From contig JBCCGT010000001.1 in assembly GCA_039029135.1 (NCBI GenBank), positions 62,001-126,000 of the forward strand: 64,000 nt of DNA, in the 5' to 3' direction. Positions 1 to 9,089 of the stretch are shown in pieces. Within the stretch, counting starts at the first letter, position 1; each line of letters opens with the position of its first letter. The position numbers and the translations under genes are program-made. This DNA comes from JALZVT01 sp039029135. Lineage in GTDB: Bacteria > Pseudomonadota > Gammaproteobacteria > Pseudomonadales > Azotimanducaceae. The notes beneath the pieces are model-generated. The model saw only the letters and a list, made by a program, of their open reading frames with translations, ran no database searches and had not been told where the DNA came from.

Positions 1-2
1 CG

Positions 3-875
3 AAGGCGGTCCCCGATCGTCGTTTGGGCCAAGCGCTGCAGGGCCGGCGCGAGCTGCTGCGCGAACAGGTGCGCGACTACGTCGAAAAACAGTTCCTGCT
101 GTTCGCCGACTCGACGGGGCGCAAGCTGCGCGAGGAACTGCTCCGACAGGTCAAGCTATCTAACGTCGAGCAGCGCAACTTCCGCATGATCCAGGAGATC
201 GTGTTCCGCATGGCCAAGAAGCTGTGCACCATGTACTCGCGGCGCAAGAAGGTCTTCAAAAAGGGCCAGCTCAACATTCCCAGAACGCTGCGCCACAACA
301 TGAGCTATGACGGCGCGATCTTCGATCTGCACTGGAAGTCGGTCAAGATCGATCGACCGCGCGTGTTTGCGATCTGCGACGTCAGCGGCTCCGTCGCAAC
401 CTATGCGCGCTTCATGCTGACCTTCCTGTACAGCCTCGAAGAAGTGATGCCCAAGGTCCGTTCCTTCGCGTTCTCTTCCGACCTCGCCGAGGTCACCGAT
501 CTGTTTCAGCGCAACAACATCGAAGACGCGATTGCGAAGACGCTGCGCGACTATGCTGGCGGCAGCACGGACTACGGCCAGTCGCTCGAAGACTTCAAGC
601 GCATGTGCCTGCCTGACATCGACAACCGCACAACCATCATCATCCTCGGCGACGCGCGCAACAACTACGGCGAACACAAGGCCGAGATCATGAAGGAGCT
701 GTATGACCGCGCCAAGACGGTCATGTGGCTGAACCCGGAGGCGCGCCAGTCCTGGGACTCGGGAGACTCCGAGATGCGCCGCTATGGGGCCTACTGCCAT
801 CAGGTGCACGAGTGCAGCACGCTCGTCCATCTCGAACGCATCGTTGGAAATCTGCTGCGCAACGCCTACGGCTAG
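3..875 (+). CDS. VWA-domain protein, CoxE-like (5' truncated by window edge)
   Basis: The reading frame is open to the left edge of the window, so the N-terminus is missing; the TTG at 24 is only an internal start candidate. The visible part carries a von Willebrand A domain with a MIDAS motif DVSGS (counting from the TTG as residue 1: D119, S121, S123), a later GGSTDYG segment supplying the threonine, and LGDARNN. This matches the CoxE/YehP type of VWA proteins, which normally work with a MoxR-class AAA+ ATPase (CoxD) in protein or cofactor maturation; such a partner would lie upstream, outside the window. The C-terminus is natural (TAG at 873-875). The family is secure; the client protein is unknown. 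Confidence 0.8.
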   Translation, partial: KAVPDRRLGQALQGRRELLREQVRDYVEKQFLLFADSTGRKLREELLRQVKLSNVEQRNFRMIQEIVFRMAKKLCTMYSRRKKVFKKGQLNIPRTLRHNMSYDGAIFDLHWKSVKIDRPRVFAICDVSGSVATYARFMLTFLYSLEEVMPKVRSFAFSSDLAEVTDLFQRNNIEDAIAKTLRDYAGGSTDYGQSLEDFKRMCLPDIDNRTTIIILGDARNNYGEHKAEIMKELYDRAKTVMWLNPEARQSWDSGDSEMRRYGAYCHQVHECSTLVHLERIVGNLLRNAYG

Positions 876-924
876 CGTAAGCGCCGATCATTCCAGAAAA
901 ACGAAACGTCTCGGATTTGCCTGT

Positions 925-2628
925 CTAGCGCGCATCCTGTTCGACCGGTATCGACAGCGCCGCTTCCGGGGTAGCAGGTTCATCACCAAGGTCAGCGTCC
1001 GGTATCGGAAACAGCAGCGTAAAGCTTGCGCCGCAGCCCGGTTCACTGGCCGCGCTGATGCTGCCGCCGTGTTCCTGCAAAATGCCGTAGGAGATCGACA
1101 GACCGAGGCCGGTGCCCTCGCCGGGGGGCTTGGTGGTAAAGAACGGATCGAACAGCTTGCCTAGTACGTCGGGCGGGATGCCCGGTCCATCGTCGCTCAC
1201 GACCACGGCTACCTGATCGCCACGAACCGCGCTCGTGATTGTGATCTGACCCCGACCATCGATCGCCTGCCCCGCGTTGACCAACAGATTGGTCATCACC
1301 TGCGTGATCTTACCGGCGTGCAGAACAAGCAGCGGCACGTCCTCGAGATCCGCGATCACCTCACACCGCGCTTTCAGCTCGCCGCCAACCATCTTCAGCG
1401 TCGTGGCGATGCAGTCGTTGATGTTCGTCAGTTCCATGCCCGTGTCGTCGCTGCGCGCGAACAGCTTCAGGCCGTCGACGATTTCTTTGACACGCTCAAG
1501 GCCTGCAATCGACTCACCGACCAGGTCCTGCACATCCTCGTTGACATACGCGATGTCTTCTTCTTCCAGCAGCGCGTGCAGGCTCGAACGCAGCGCCTGC
1601 TGCTGCTCGACGGATTCGGCTTCGACCAGCGTGCCCGCGCTCGTCGACACCTCTCGATAGACCGCCGCGTATTCCTTCAGCGTCCCCAGATTGCTCTTCA
1701 CGAAGCCGATTGGGGTATTGATCTCGTGCGCGACACCCGCCGCGAGCTGGCCGATAGACGCCATCTTCTCGGACTGCAGCAGCTGCGTCTGAGCGTTGCG
1801 CAGCGCGCTGTTCGATTCTCTGAGTTCGTCGTTGCTGGCCTGCAGCGCCTGCGTGCGCCGCTCGACTCGAGTCTCGAGTGTCTGATTCAGCGCCTCGAGA
1901 TCGCGCTGATAGGATTCACGCCGCGAGTATTCGGTCGACAGATTTTCGACCAGCGTATTGAAGGCCTGGGCGACATCGGCGAGTTCATCCCTGCCTCTCA
2001 CCGCGACCCGAATCTCCTGGAAGCGACCGTCCCGGACGCTCCGGGAAACCGCGCCCGCCGCGGTCGTGAGCTCCGAGAGCTGCCCGGTTAGATAGGCCCC
2101 CAAAACGTAGGAGAACAGGGCCACAAGCAGCATCTCCACCACCGCGATCGACGCCGTCCAGTTTTGTATGGTGCCCATGGCCTCGACGATCGCGCTGACG
2201 CTCACGCCGATCTCGACGCGACCGTAGACTTCCCCACCCTCTTCAATCTCCGCAAACGCATCGAACACGCCGTCGTCAACGCCGGCGACGTCGACGTCGG
2301 CGCGAAACGGAGTATCGCTGCGCAGGGCAGCACCGCCTTCGGCGAACACCTCGCCCTGACCGCCGACGACCCGCGCGTATGCGATATCGGGGTTCTTGAG
2401 GACCTCGGCGACGAACGAATCCAGCGAGGCCAGATCGAACGACAGGACGGCGTCCTTGGTCGTGGTAGCAAAAAGAGTCGATGTGGTGCGCGCAAACTTG
2501 ACGAGATCTTCGTTGGCGCGCTCACCCATGAAGTTAGTTGCCGTGATCACCAGGGCCAGCAGAAGCGCCGCCTCGATGGTGGCAATCCCGATGATCGTCT
2601 TTGCTCGCAGCGAAAACCTCACGGTCAA
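925..2628 (-). CDS. Membrane sensor histidine kinase (HAMP, HisKA, HATPase_c)
   Basis: The 567-residue protein has TM1 at about 10-32, a periplasmic domain to about 158, TM2 at about 159-180, a HAMP linker to about 235 and a coiled coil (about 240-290). The phosphoacceptor is H301 in GVAHEINTPIG. The ATPase domain shows an N box (NLLVNAGQAI, about 448-457), G1 (DDGPGIP, 479-485), F box (FDPFFTTKP) and G2 (GEGTGLGLS). The H box resembles that of NtrB/DctB-type kinases. It starts at TTG 2628 (GTG 2622 is an alternative), 12 nt after the stop of the binding-protein gene, so the two are probably co-transcribed. No response regulator is adjacent; its partner is unknown. Confidence 0.9.
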   Translation of the reverse strand: MTVRFSLRAKTIIGIATIEAALLLALVITATNFMGERANEDLVKFARTTSTLFATTTKDAVLSFDLASLDSFVAEVLKNPDIAYARVVGGQGEVFAEGGAALRSDTPFRADVDVAGVDDGVFDAFAEIEEGGEVYGRVEIGVSVSAIVEAMGTIQNWTASIAVVEMLLVALFSYVLGAYLTGQLSELTTAAGAVSRSVRDGRFQEIRVAVRGRDELADVAQAFNTLVENLSTEYSRRESYQRDLEALNQTLETRVERRTQALQASNDELRESNSALRNAQTQLLQSEKMASIGQLAAGVAHEINTPIGFVKSNLGTLKEYAAVYREVSTSAGTLVEAESVEQQQALRSSLHALLEEEDIAYVNEDVQDLVGESIAGLERVKEIVDGLKLFARSDDTGMELTNINDCIATTLKMVGGELKARCEVIADLEDVPLLVLHAGKITQVMTNLLVNAGQAIDGRGQITITSAVRGDQVAVVVSDDGPGIPPDVLGKLFDPFFTTKPPGEGTGLGLSISYGILQEHGGSISAASEPGCGASFTLLFPIPDADLGDEPATPEAALSIPVEQDAR

Positions 2629-2640
2629 AGGCCGCAGGAA

Positions 2641-3459
2641 CTAATCGGCGAGCAGCGTGTTCAGATTCAAGCCGCGAACATCGTCCCAGTCCTGCGAGCT
2701 CGCAATCTCGAAGCCTTTGAACTTGATGCTCGCGAGTCGCTCTAGAGATTCGGGTGACTCATTCATTTCCAGCAGCGCCCGCCGAAGATCGGCGCGCGTG
2801 CTGTCGAGCATGCCTGGCCTGGTCGCTATCGCGTGCGGCGTGTACGGCCCCGTCGTCCAGATGACTTCGAGCTGATTCCGTACGGCCTCCGGCGCGTTGT
2901 TAAACGTACGCATCACACCGCCACCCGCCAGGAACATGCCACGCGCGACGCCGAGATACACCGAGTCGTGGGACGACACATATTGCGGCGAGAACGGTAC
3001 ACCGCGACTGCCCAGTTCGCCCCGCGTGAGTATGCTGGCGGCGAAGGCAGCGGGGGCCGGGAACGCAAGCGTCGCGTCCGCCAGTTTGTCAAGAGAGGCG
3101 ATGCCCGCGCTCTTCTTGGCCACGATAATGCCGCGAATGCGCTTGTCTCTCTGCCTGGCCAGCGCCCGGTAGCCCGGGGCATCGCTGAAACGCACGAAGT
3201 GGTAAGGATTCATGTAGGCGACGTCGTACTGGCCGTCGCGAACCCGACGTTCGAACGTCGGAATGTTCTTGGCGGTCGCGAACACGACCTCATGGCCGGA
3301 GCGCTCGCCTAGATCGCGGAGCACGGGGGTCCACAGCCGCGCCAGCTTCTTGGCGGACTGCTGAGGAACAATTCCGAAGGTGAGGGTTTCCGCCGCGAGC
3401 GGACGCAGCCCACCGGCAAACAGAACGAGCAACCAGAACAACGGCCACAGCCTACGCAA
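2641..3459 (-). CDS. PhnD-like periplasmic substrate-binding protein
   Basis: This is a periplasmic binding protein of the phosphate/phosphite/phosphonate (PhnD, type 2 fold) family: it shows TLTFGIVPQQSA near the mature N-terminus, DVAYMNPYHF and the typical SHDSVYLGVARG segment. I place the start at TTG 3459: a GGGAG ribosome site (3467-3471, minus strand) sits 7 nt upstream, and from there the protein opens with a clean signal peptide ending LRPLAA before ETLTFG. The open frame runs upstream to 3660, but that extension has no ribosome site and would bury the signal peptide. There are no ABC permease or ATPase genes nearby; the next gene is a sensor kinase, so a ligand-sensing role is more likely than transport (inference). 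Confidence 0.85.
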   Translation of the reverse strand: MRRLWPLFWLLVLFAGGLRPLAAETLTFGIVPQQSAKKLARLWTPVLRDLGERSGHEVVFATAKNIPTFERRVRDGQYDVAYMNPYHFVRFSDAPGYRALARQRDKRIRGIIVAKKSAGIASLDKLADATLAFPAPAAFAASILTRGELGSRGVPFSPQYVSSHDSVYLGVARGMFLAGGGVMRTFNNAPEAVRNQLEVIWTTGPYTPHAIATRPGMLDSTRADLRRALLEMNESPESLERLASIKFKGFEIASSQDWDDVRGLNLNTLLAD

Positions 3460-3663
3460 AACAGGACTCCCGAGGACCACACAGATTGATTCGTTCTGTA
3501 TCGGCCGGTCTGGCAGGCACTCAAGAAGAGCGCCGGCACACGCGCGCGCGGCGGCACGTCGGCGAGAAAAGTTGCCAAGTGCATCACAGATTGCGCGTTC
3601 GAACCGGCGCGCCTCGAATCCTGAACTACGATTGTCGGACCATAAAAATTCCGCAGGCAACCT
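3460..3663. promoter_or_regulatory. Divergent intergenic region, PhnD-like operon / porin
   Basis: About 200 bp lie between the TTG start of the binding-protein gene on the minus strand and the GTG start of the porin on the plus strand. It must hold both promoters. I see no convincing consensus -35/-10 pair and no strong inverted repeat, so this is a positional call only. Confidence 0.35.
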
Positions 3664-4890
3664 GTGAGCTCAGACGCTGATCGACCGAGGCCCCGTCCGC
3701 TGGTCCCTACTCTCCTGCTCGCCATTCTCGGCACGGCACCCGCGGTCGCCGATGAAGCACGTTGGCAGCCCTTCGCCAGCACGCGCCTCAAGGCGCACAC
3801 CTACGGCCACAGCGACTTTCCCGCCGACTCGAACGCCCACGTACTCGATCTGCATCTCGGCACCGCATTGCGTTTCAACGACCGCTTCGATGCCGCTGTC
3901 GAGCTCGAAGCGATCGTTGACACGAAGTTGGGAACCTTCGACGACGGCGTCGACCGCGACCCCGATCGCCCCGTCATCACCGATCCGAACGCCGAGGAGA
4001 TCAATCGCGCCTGGGTGCGCTACCGGCAGGGCCGCGTCGCGGTCAAGGTCGGCCGCCAGCGGCTCGATCTGACCAACGGTCGCTTCATCGGCTCCGCGCG
4101 GTTTCGCCTGAACGAACAAACCTACGACGCGGTGCGGTTCGATGCCCCGCTCGGCAGCCGCGGTGGACTAACTGCTGCGTTCTTTAACAAGGTGCACCGC
4201 GTGGGCGGCGACGATCATCCGCAGGGCGAATGGACCGGCGACAGCTATGTGCTGCACGCGCACTGGCTGCTCGGCTCGAGCGACAAGGACGCGCCGCGCA
4301 TGGACGCCTATCACTACGCCATTCACTCCCCCGAGGCGGCGGCGAACTCGCTGCGGATCACCGGCGCGCGCCTGAAGACGCCAGGGAAAAAGAAATCGCT
4401 ACGACCAAATCTGGAAGTCGAGTTCGCCCATCAGCGTGACTGGGAGAACAATCCACGCGACGTCGATCTGCGCTACATGGCCGCCACCGCGCGCTGGTCT
4501 GCCGGTGCCTGGAAGCTCGCCAGTGGATTCGAACTGATGGAGGGCGACGGAGACGTTGGCTTTCAGACGCCGTTGGCGCGCAAGCACAAGTTTGCGGGCC
4601 TGAGCGATCAGTTCCTGAAAACGCCAGCAGAGGGCCTACGCGACCGGTTCGTGAAAACGGGATACCGCTTCCCCGATCGCGGCCGCGTCAGCAAACCTCG
4701 GGTCGACATCGCCTACCACGATTTTTCAGGCTGGCGCGGCGATTCCGTGCGCGGCCATGAGGTCGATCTGCGCTTTCGCTGCAACATCGGCAAGACGAAG
4801 CTCGACGCGGTATGGGCGCACTTCGATGGGCGGCGCGGCCGGGCGGACGCCGAGCACTTCTGGCTCATGGTCAGCCGCAAGATCATGTAG
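3664..4890 (+). CDS. Outer-membrane porin-like beta-barrel (alginate-export-like)
   Basis: The 408-residue exported protein starts at GTG 3664 and has a signal peptide ending near APAVADE (about residue 29). The rest is rich in alternating hydrophobic/polar strands with aromatic girdles: LDLHLGTALRF, AVELEAIVD, RAWVRYRQGRVAVKVGRQRLD, YDAVRFDAP, then a string of hairpins to the end. The VKVGRQ..DL..GRFIG pattern is characteristic of AlgE/alginate-export-type and related substrate-specific porins. It is transcribed divergently from the PhnD-like/kinase pair, with only about 200 bp between them, so it could be the target of that sensor. The barrel class is well supported; the substrate is not. 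Confidence 0.75.
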   Translation: MSSDADRPRPRPLVPTLLLAILGTAPAVADEARWQPFASTRLKAHTYGHSDFPADSNAHVLDLHLGTALRFNDRFDAAVELEAIVDTKLGTFDDGVDRDPDRPVITDPNAEEINRAWVRYRQGRVAVKVGRQRLDLTNGRFIGSARFRLNEQTYDAVRFDAPLGSRGGLTAAFFNKVHRVGGDDHPQGEWTGDSYVLHAHWLLGSSDKDAPRMDAYHYAIHSPEAAANSLRITGARLKTPGKKKSLRPNLEVEFAHQRDWENNPRDVDLRYMAATARWSAGAWKLASGFELMEGDGDVGFQTPLARKHKFAGLSDQFLKTPAEGLRDRFVKTGYRFPDRGRVSKPRVDIAYHDFSGWRGDSVRGHEVDLRFRCNIGKTKLDAVWAHFDGRRGRADAEHFWLMVSRKIM

Positions 4891-5071
4891 GCCGCGACGC
4901 GGCACGCGCTGATCCATCCCTCGCGGGCGTCTCAACGCGGCCGGCGGGGTCGCGCGAGCACCTGTAGAGCGTGACAACCAGGGGCGAACATAGGACCATT
5001 CCTCGCCATGGTCGCGCCTCACAAGCAGTACAGTCAGTCACCCTTTGCGGGTGCATCCGGGCGAGCGCCGC

Positions 5072-6763
5072 ATGGCTGAGAACAGCGCCGCCTCCCTGAA
5101 CCGTGCCGCCCTGCTGCAGCTCGGTCTCCTGATCGCCGCCAGCGTCGCTGCGCTGTTTTTGCTCATGGTGCTGCTCAACTGGGCGGCGAGTGCGACCGGC
5201 TCTGACGCCAGCGCCGCCAAGGCCGTCGATCTCGAAGCGCGCAGCATCAGCGTCATCGTCCAGAACGAACCCCCGCAGCTCAACAGCATGAAGGCGACCG
5301 ACACGGACAGCGGTCAGGTGCTGGGTCACATCATGGAAGGGCTGCTGCGCTACGACATCAACAATCAGCTAGCACCGGGTGTGGCCGAGCGCTGGGACAT
5401 TCGCGAGAACGGCGCAACGTTCTGGCTCCGCGAGGACGCAAAATGGAGCGATGGCGAGCCCGTGACCGCGCACGACTTCGTCTTCGCGTGGCGCACCGCG
5501 CTGGACCCGGCGACGGCCTCGATCTACGCCTTCATTCTCTACCCGGTAAAGAACGGCGAGGCCATCAACCGCGGCGAGGCAGCCCCCGAGACGCTGGGCG
5601 TTCGCGCCGCCAGCGATCGCCGGCTGGAGATCGAGTTCGAACAGCCTGTGGCCTACTTCGACAAGCTGGTCGCATTCAACGTTTACTATCCAGTGCGCGA
5701 AGACTTTTACCGCTCGACCAACGGTCGCTACGGCGCGGACGCGGACGAGATGCTGTACAACGGCGCGTTCGTGCTGTCCGAGTGGGTCCACAACGCGAGC
5801 ATGCGTTTCGAGAAGAATCCGCACTACTGGGACCGCGACTCGATTTATCTGAACAGCATCCACGTTCCGTTCATCACCAACAGCAAACACACCGCGGTCA
5901 ACCTGTTCAAGGACGGGCGTGTGGCAATGGCCGAACTCGACGCCGAGACCCTGCCGGACGCCCTGCAGCAGCAGTGGCACATCAAGCGCTTCGTCGACGG
6001 CAGCGTGTTTTACCTTGAGTTCAATCATCGTCCAGGTCGCGTCAGCACGAACCTGAATTTTCGCCGCGCGATCGAGATGGCGCTGGACCCCAAGGAACTG
6101 GTCTTTCGCGTCATCAAGGTGCCGGGTTACTTGCCCGGCGAAACCCTGTTCCCAATCTGGCTGATGGGTGAGAAAACACTGTTCCGGCAGGAGTATCCGC
6201 CCGCACAGCGCATCTACAACCCAGAGCGGGCACGTGAACATCTGGAGCAGGCGCGCGTCGAGCTAGGTCTCAACGCCTGGCCGCCGCTCGTTCTGCTGTC
6301 CGGCGACACGCCGATCTCGGTGAAACAGTCCGAGCATATCCAAGCGAAGCTGCGCGAAAACCTGGGGCTCGATATGCGCCTCGACCGGCAGATCTTCAAG
6401 CAGCGCCTGGAGAAGATGAAGAACGGCGAGTTCGACATCGTCATGGCGGGCTGGGGTCCGGACTTCGACGATCCCATGACGTTCGGCGACCTGTTCGCGT
6501 CCTGGAATCTGCAGAATCGTGGTCGCTACAACAACCCGAAGCTCGACGCGCAGGTACGCATCGCCCAGGCCTCGCTGGAGCCGGCCGTGCGCATGCGGGC
6601 GTTCGGCGAGATCCAGCGCATCCTGAAAGAAGACGCGGTGATCCTGCCTGACTACGAACGCGGCAAGGTCTTCGTGCAGGACCCCCGCATGATCGACATG
6701 GCACGCCGCGCGGTCGGTCCGGATCCCGACTATTCCCGCGTGCGACTGGTAGACGCCAACTGA
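5072..6763 (+). CDS. oppA: Oligopeptide ABC transporter substrate-binding protein (SBP_bac_5)
   Basis: The 563-residue protein is a family 5 extracellular solute-binding protein (OppA/DppA type), delivering peptides to the permeases encoded next. Markers include NEPPQLNSMKATD, GLLRYD, WSDGEPVTAHDFVFAWR (the family signature, about residues 130-146) and the C-terminal DIVMAGWGPDFDDP segment. It has an N-terminal hydrophobic helix (about residues 14-36) without a clear lipobox, so it may stay anchored in the inner membrane instead of being a free or lipidated protein. ATG 5072 is preferred; TTG 5045 and GTG 5051 upstream are alternatives. It heads a five-gene operon and its TGA overlaps the next ATG. 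Confidence 0.92.
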   Translation: MAENSAASLNRAALLQLGLLIAASVAALFLLMVLLNWAASATGSDASAAKAVDLEARSISVIVQNEPPQLNSMKATDTDSGQVLGHIMEGLLRYDINNQLAPGVAERWDIRENGATFWLREDAKWSDGEPVTAHDFVFAWRTALDPATASIYAFILYPVKNGEAINRGEAAPETLGVRAASDRRLEIEFEQPVAYFDKLVAFNVYYPVREDFYRSTNGRYGADADEMLYNGAFVLSEWVHNASMRFEKNPHYWDRDSIYLNSIHVPFITNSKHTAVNLFKDGRVAMAELDAETLPDALQQQWHIKRFVDGSVFYLEFNHRPGRVSTNLNFRRAIEMALDPKELVFRVIKVPGYLPGETLFPIWLMGEKTLFRQEYPPAQRIYNPERAREHLEQARVELGLNAWPPLVLLSGDTPISVKQSEHIQAKLRENLGLDMRLDRQIFKQRLEKMKNGEFDIVMAGWGPDFDDPMTFGDLFASWNLQNRGRYNNPKLDAQVRIAQASLEPAVRMRAFGEIQRILKEDAVILPDYERGKVFVQDPRMIDMARRAVGPDPDYSRVRLVDAN

Positions 6764-7698
6764 TGTGGGCCTATACCGGCAAACGCCTGCTGCAGGGCGT
6801 GTTAACGGTTTGGTTCATCGCGACGGCAACCTTCATCGCCATGCACAACGTGCCCGGCGATCCGCTGATGAACGACAAGGCGGTGTCGACGGCGATACGC
6901 GCCAACCTGGAAGCCAAGTACGGCCTCGACCGGGCCGTGTTCCCGGATCAGTACCTGATCTATCTCGGCAACATGGTGCGCGGTGACTTCGGTATCTCGT
7001 TCACCCAGCAGAATCGTCTGGTCAACGACATCATTCGCGAGCACTTCCCGGTGTCGGCCACGCTCGGCATTCTCGCCGTCCTGTTCGCGGCGCTCGGCGG
7101 AATCCTGTGGGGCGCGCTCACCGCGTTGTACCGCAACCGTCTGCCCGACATCGTCATCATGTTCCTGGTCATTCTTGGCATTTCGGTCCCCAGTTTCGTG
7201 TTTGCGGCGCTCGGACAGCTCGGTCTCGTACAGTTGAACGGGCTGTTCGGACGCCAGGTGTTGCCCGTCGCGGGCTGGGGCAGCGTCGGGCACATGCTCG
7301 TCCCCTCGCTCGTTCTCGGCCTGTCGACGATGGCGTTCCTGACCCGCCTGATGCGTTCCTCCATGCTCGAGATCGTGAACGCCGATTTCATTCGCACGGC
7401 GAACGCCAAGGGCCTGCCGCCGACCCGCATCTTTTTGAAACACCAGTTGCGCAACGCGATCCTGCCGGTCATCACGGTGTTGGGGCCCGCGATTGCGGCC
7501 ATTACGACAGGGGGCTTCGTGGTCGAACTCGTGTTCGCGATTCCGGGGCTCGGGCGCTATTTCGTCGAGGCCGTGCAGCAGCTCGATTACACCGTCATCA
7601 TGGGCACCACCGTGTTCTACGGCGCGTTCCTGGTCTTGATGGTGATCGTGGTCGACCTCATCTATGGCTTCATCGATCCACGCGTGCGGTTGGAATAG
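6763..7698 (+). CDS. oppB: Oligopeptide ABC transporter permease, OppB type
   Basis: The 311-residue inner-membrane permease belongs to the binding-protein-dependent transport family. It begins with the usual N-terminal helix (YTGKRLLQGVLTVWFIATA), then a periplasmic loop with HNVPGDP and YGLD, about six membrane segments, and the ATPase-contact EAA loop (FIRTANAKGLP at about 208-218). The length matches E. coli OppB/DppB. The ATG overlaps the last base of the oppA stop codon, so translation is probably coupled. It pairs with the OppC-type permease downstream to form the channel. Confidence 0.93.
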   Translation: MWAYTGKRLLQGVLTVWFIATATFIAMHNVPGDPLMNDKAVSTAIRANLEAKYGLDRAVFPDQYLIYLGNMVRGDFGISFTQQNRLVNDIIREHFPVSATLGILAVLFAALGGILWGALTALYRNRLPDIVIMFLVILGISVPSFVFAALGQLGLVQLNGLFGRQVLPVAGWGSVGHMLVPSLVLGLSTMAFLTRLMRSSMLEIVNADFIRTANAKGLPPTRIFLKHQLRNAILPVITVLGPAIAAITTGGFVVELVFAIPGLGRYFVEAVQQLDYTVIMGTTVFYGAFLVLMVIVVDLIYGFIDPRVRLE

Positions 7699-7701
7699 AC
7701 G

Positions 7702-9087
7702 ATGGCCGAGTCGACAATTGCTACCGGATCGGTCAAAGCTTCCGATTTCGCACCTCTAGCCGCCGGCAGAAGCGCAGAAACGATCAGTCGTCCGTCGCTG
7801 TCGTATTGGCAGGACGCGTGGCGGCGACTGAAAGACAATCGCCGAGCGCTCATTTCGCTGTACATCGTGGTCGGTCTGCTGCTGCTGACGCTGGTTGGCC
7901 CCTTCATATGGACGATGGATCCGGCCCTGCAGGATCTCGATCAGGTCAGCCAGCCGCCGTTTGCCGATCGCAGCGCCACGATCGCGGCACCGTACTCCTC
8001 TTGGGACACTAGCGACGTCGCGCCGAGCGCCGACGGTCTGGCCGTCATTGAACCGCCGACGTCGCAGTCCGTGCGCCTGTCTTGGGAATCCATACCGGGA
8101 TCCAGCGGCGGCTATCGAATCTATCGCAACATCTTTCCGATTGGGCCGGAACGCGCGCTGGGTCTGCCGCTTGGCGACGTTTTCGGCGGAGCACCGAGAT
8201 TCTTCGAGGATCGACTCGATCTCGAGCCGCGCACATACTACTACAGCGTGGTGGCGCTCGACGAAAACCAGCGGGAAACGACCGCGTTTCTGCAGCGCAC
8301 CATCGATGTTAGGCGGGTCATCACCGCCAAAGAAGCCATCGACAAGGGGCTCGCCGAGGACACGCTGCCTGTCGGCGCCGAATTGCGGCTGACCGCACAC
8401 CCGTTGGGCACAGACTATCTAGGCCGCGATTTGCTCGCTCGCCTGATGCACGGCGCTCGCACGTCGCTCTTCATCGGGATCTTTGCGCCCATACTGTACG
8501 TGCTGATCGGCATCAGTGTGGGCAGCATCGCGGGTTTCGCGGGCGGCCGTCTCGACCAGCTACTGATGCGGTTTGCCGATTTCGTCGTCGCCCTGCCATT
8601 CCTGCTGTTCATGATCGTGTTCAAGATCGCGTTCGGGATTGGTCCCGGCGAGAGCGGTATCTTCCCTATGCTGATCGCGATGGTAATCCTGCTGTGGCCC
8701 GCCACCGCCCGACTCGTGCGGGGCCAGATTCTATCGATCAAGAATCAGGGCTACGTCGAGGCTTCGAAGCTCCTCGGCGCCAGTTCGGGTTATCTCATCG
8801 GGCGCCATATGATCCCCAACACGCTGGGCGTGATTCTGGTGACGCTGACGTTCGCCGTGCCGTCCGCCATCTTCACTGAGGCGTTTCTCAGTTTCATCGG
8901 TATGGGCGTCGCGCCGCCGACGCCGAGCTGGGGCAGCATGTGCAACGAAGGCCTGAAAACCATGCTGACGACGCCTCACGAGCTTATTTTTCCCGCGCTG
9001 TTCATCAGCATCACAGTGCTCGCATTCAACCTGCTCGGCGACGGTCTGCGCGACGCATTGGACGCCCGTATGCGGTCGAGGGAATAG
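7702..9087 (+). CDS. oppC: Oligopeptide ABC transporter permease, OppC type, with FN3-like insert
   Basis: The 461-residue permease is far longer than the roughly 300 residues usual for OppC/DppC. TM1 (about 50-70) is followed by a long periplasmic segment; residues about 113-205 read as a fibronectin type III-like beta-sandwich (SVRLSWESIPGSSGGYRIYR early, TYYYSVVALDENQRET late). Canonical OppC sequence resumes at HPLGTDYLGRDLLARLMHGA (about 233-252), with five more helices and an EAA loop (YVEASKLLGAS). The insert therefore lies between TM1 and the rest of the channel, facing the periplasm, where it could contact the substrate-binding protein. It starts at ATG 7702, 3 nt after oppB. The transport role is secure; the insert's role is unknown. 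Confidence 0.92.
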   Translation: MAESTIATGSVKASDFAPLAAGRSAETISRPSLSYWQDAWRRLKDNRRALISLYIVVGLLLLTLVGPFIWTMDPALQDLDQVSQPPFADRSATIAAPYSSWDTSDVAPSADGLAVIEPPTSQSVRLSWESIPGSSGGYRIYRNIFPIGPERALGLPLGDVFGGAPRFFEDRLDLEPRTYYYSVVALDENQRETTAFLQRTIDVRRVITAKEAIDKGLAEDTLPVGAELRLTAHPLGTDYLGRDLLARLMHGARTSLFIGIFAPILYVLIGISVGSIAGFAGGRLDQLLMRFADFVVALPFLLFMIVFKIAFGIGPGESGIFPMLIAMVILLWPATARLVRGQILSIKNQGYVEASKLLGASSGYLIGRHMIPNTLGVILVTLTFAVPSAIFTEAFLSFIGMGVAPPTPSWGSMCNEGLKTMLTTPHELIFPALFISITVLAFNLLGDGLRDALDARMRSRE

Positions 9088-9089
9088 CC

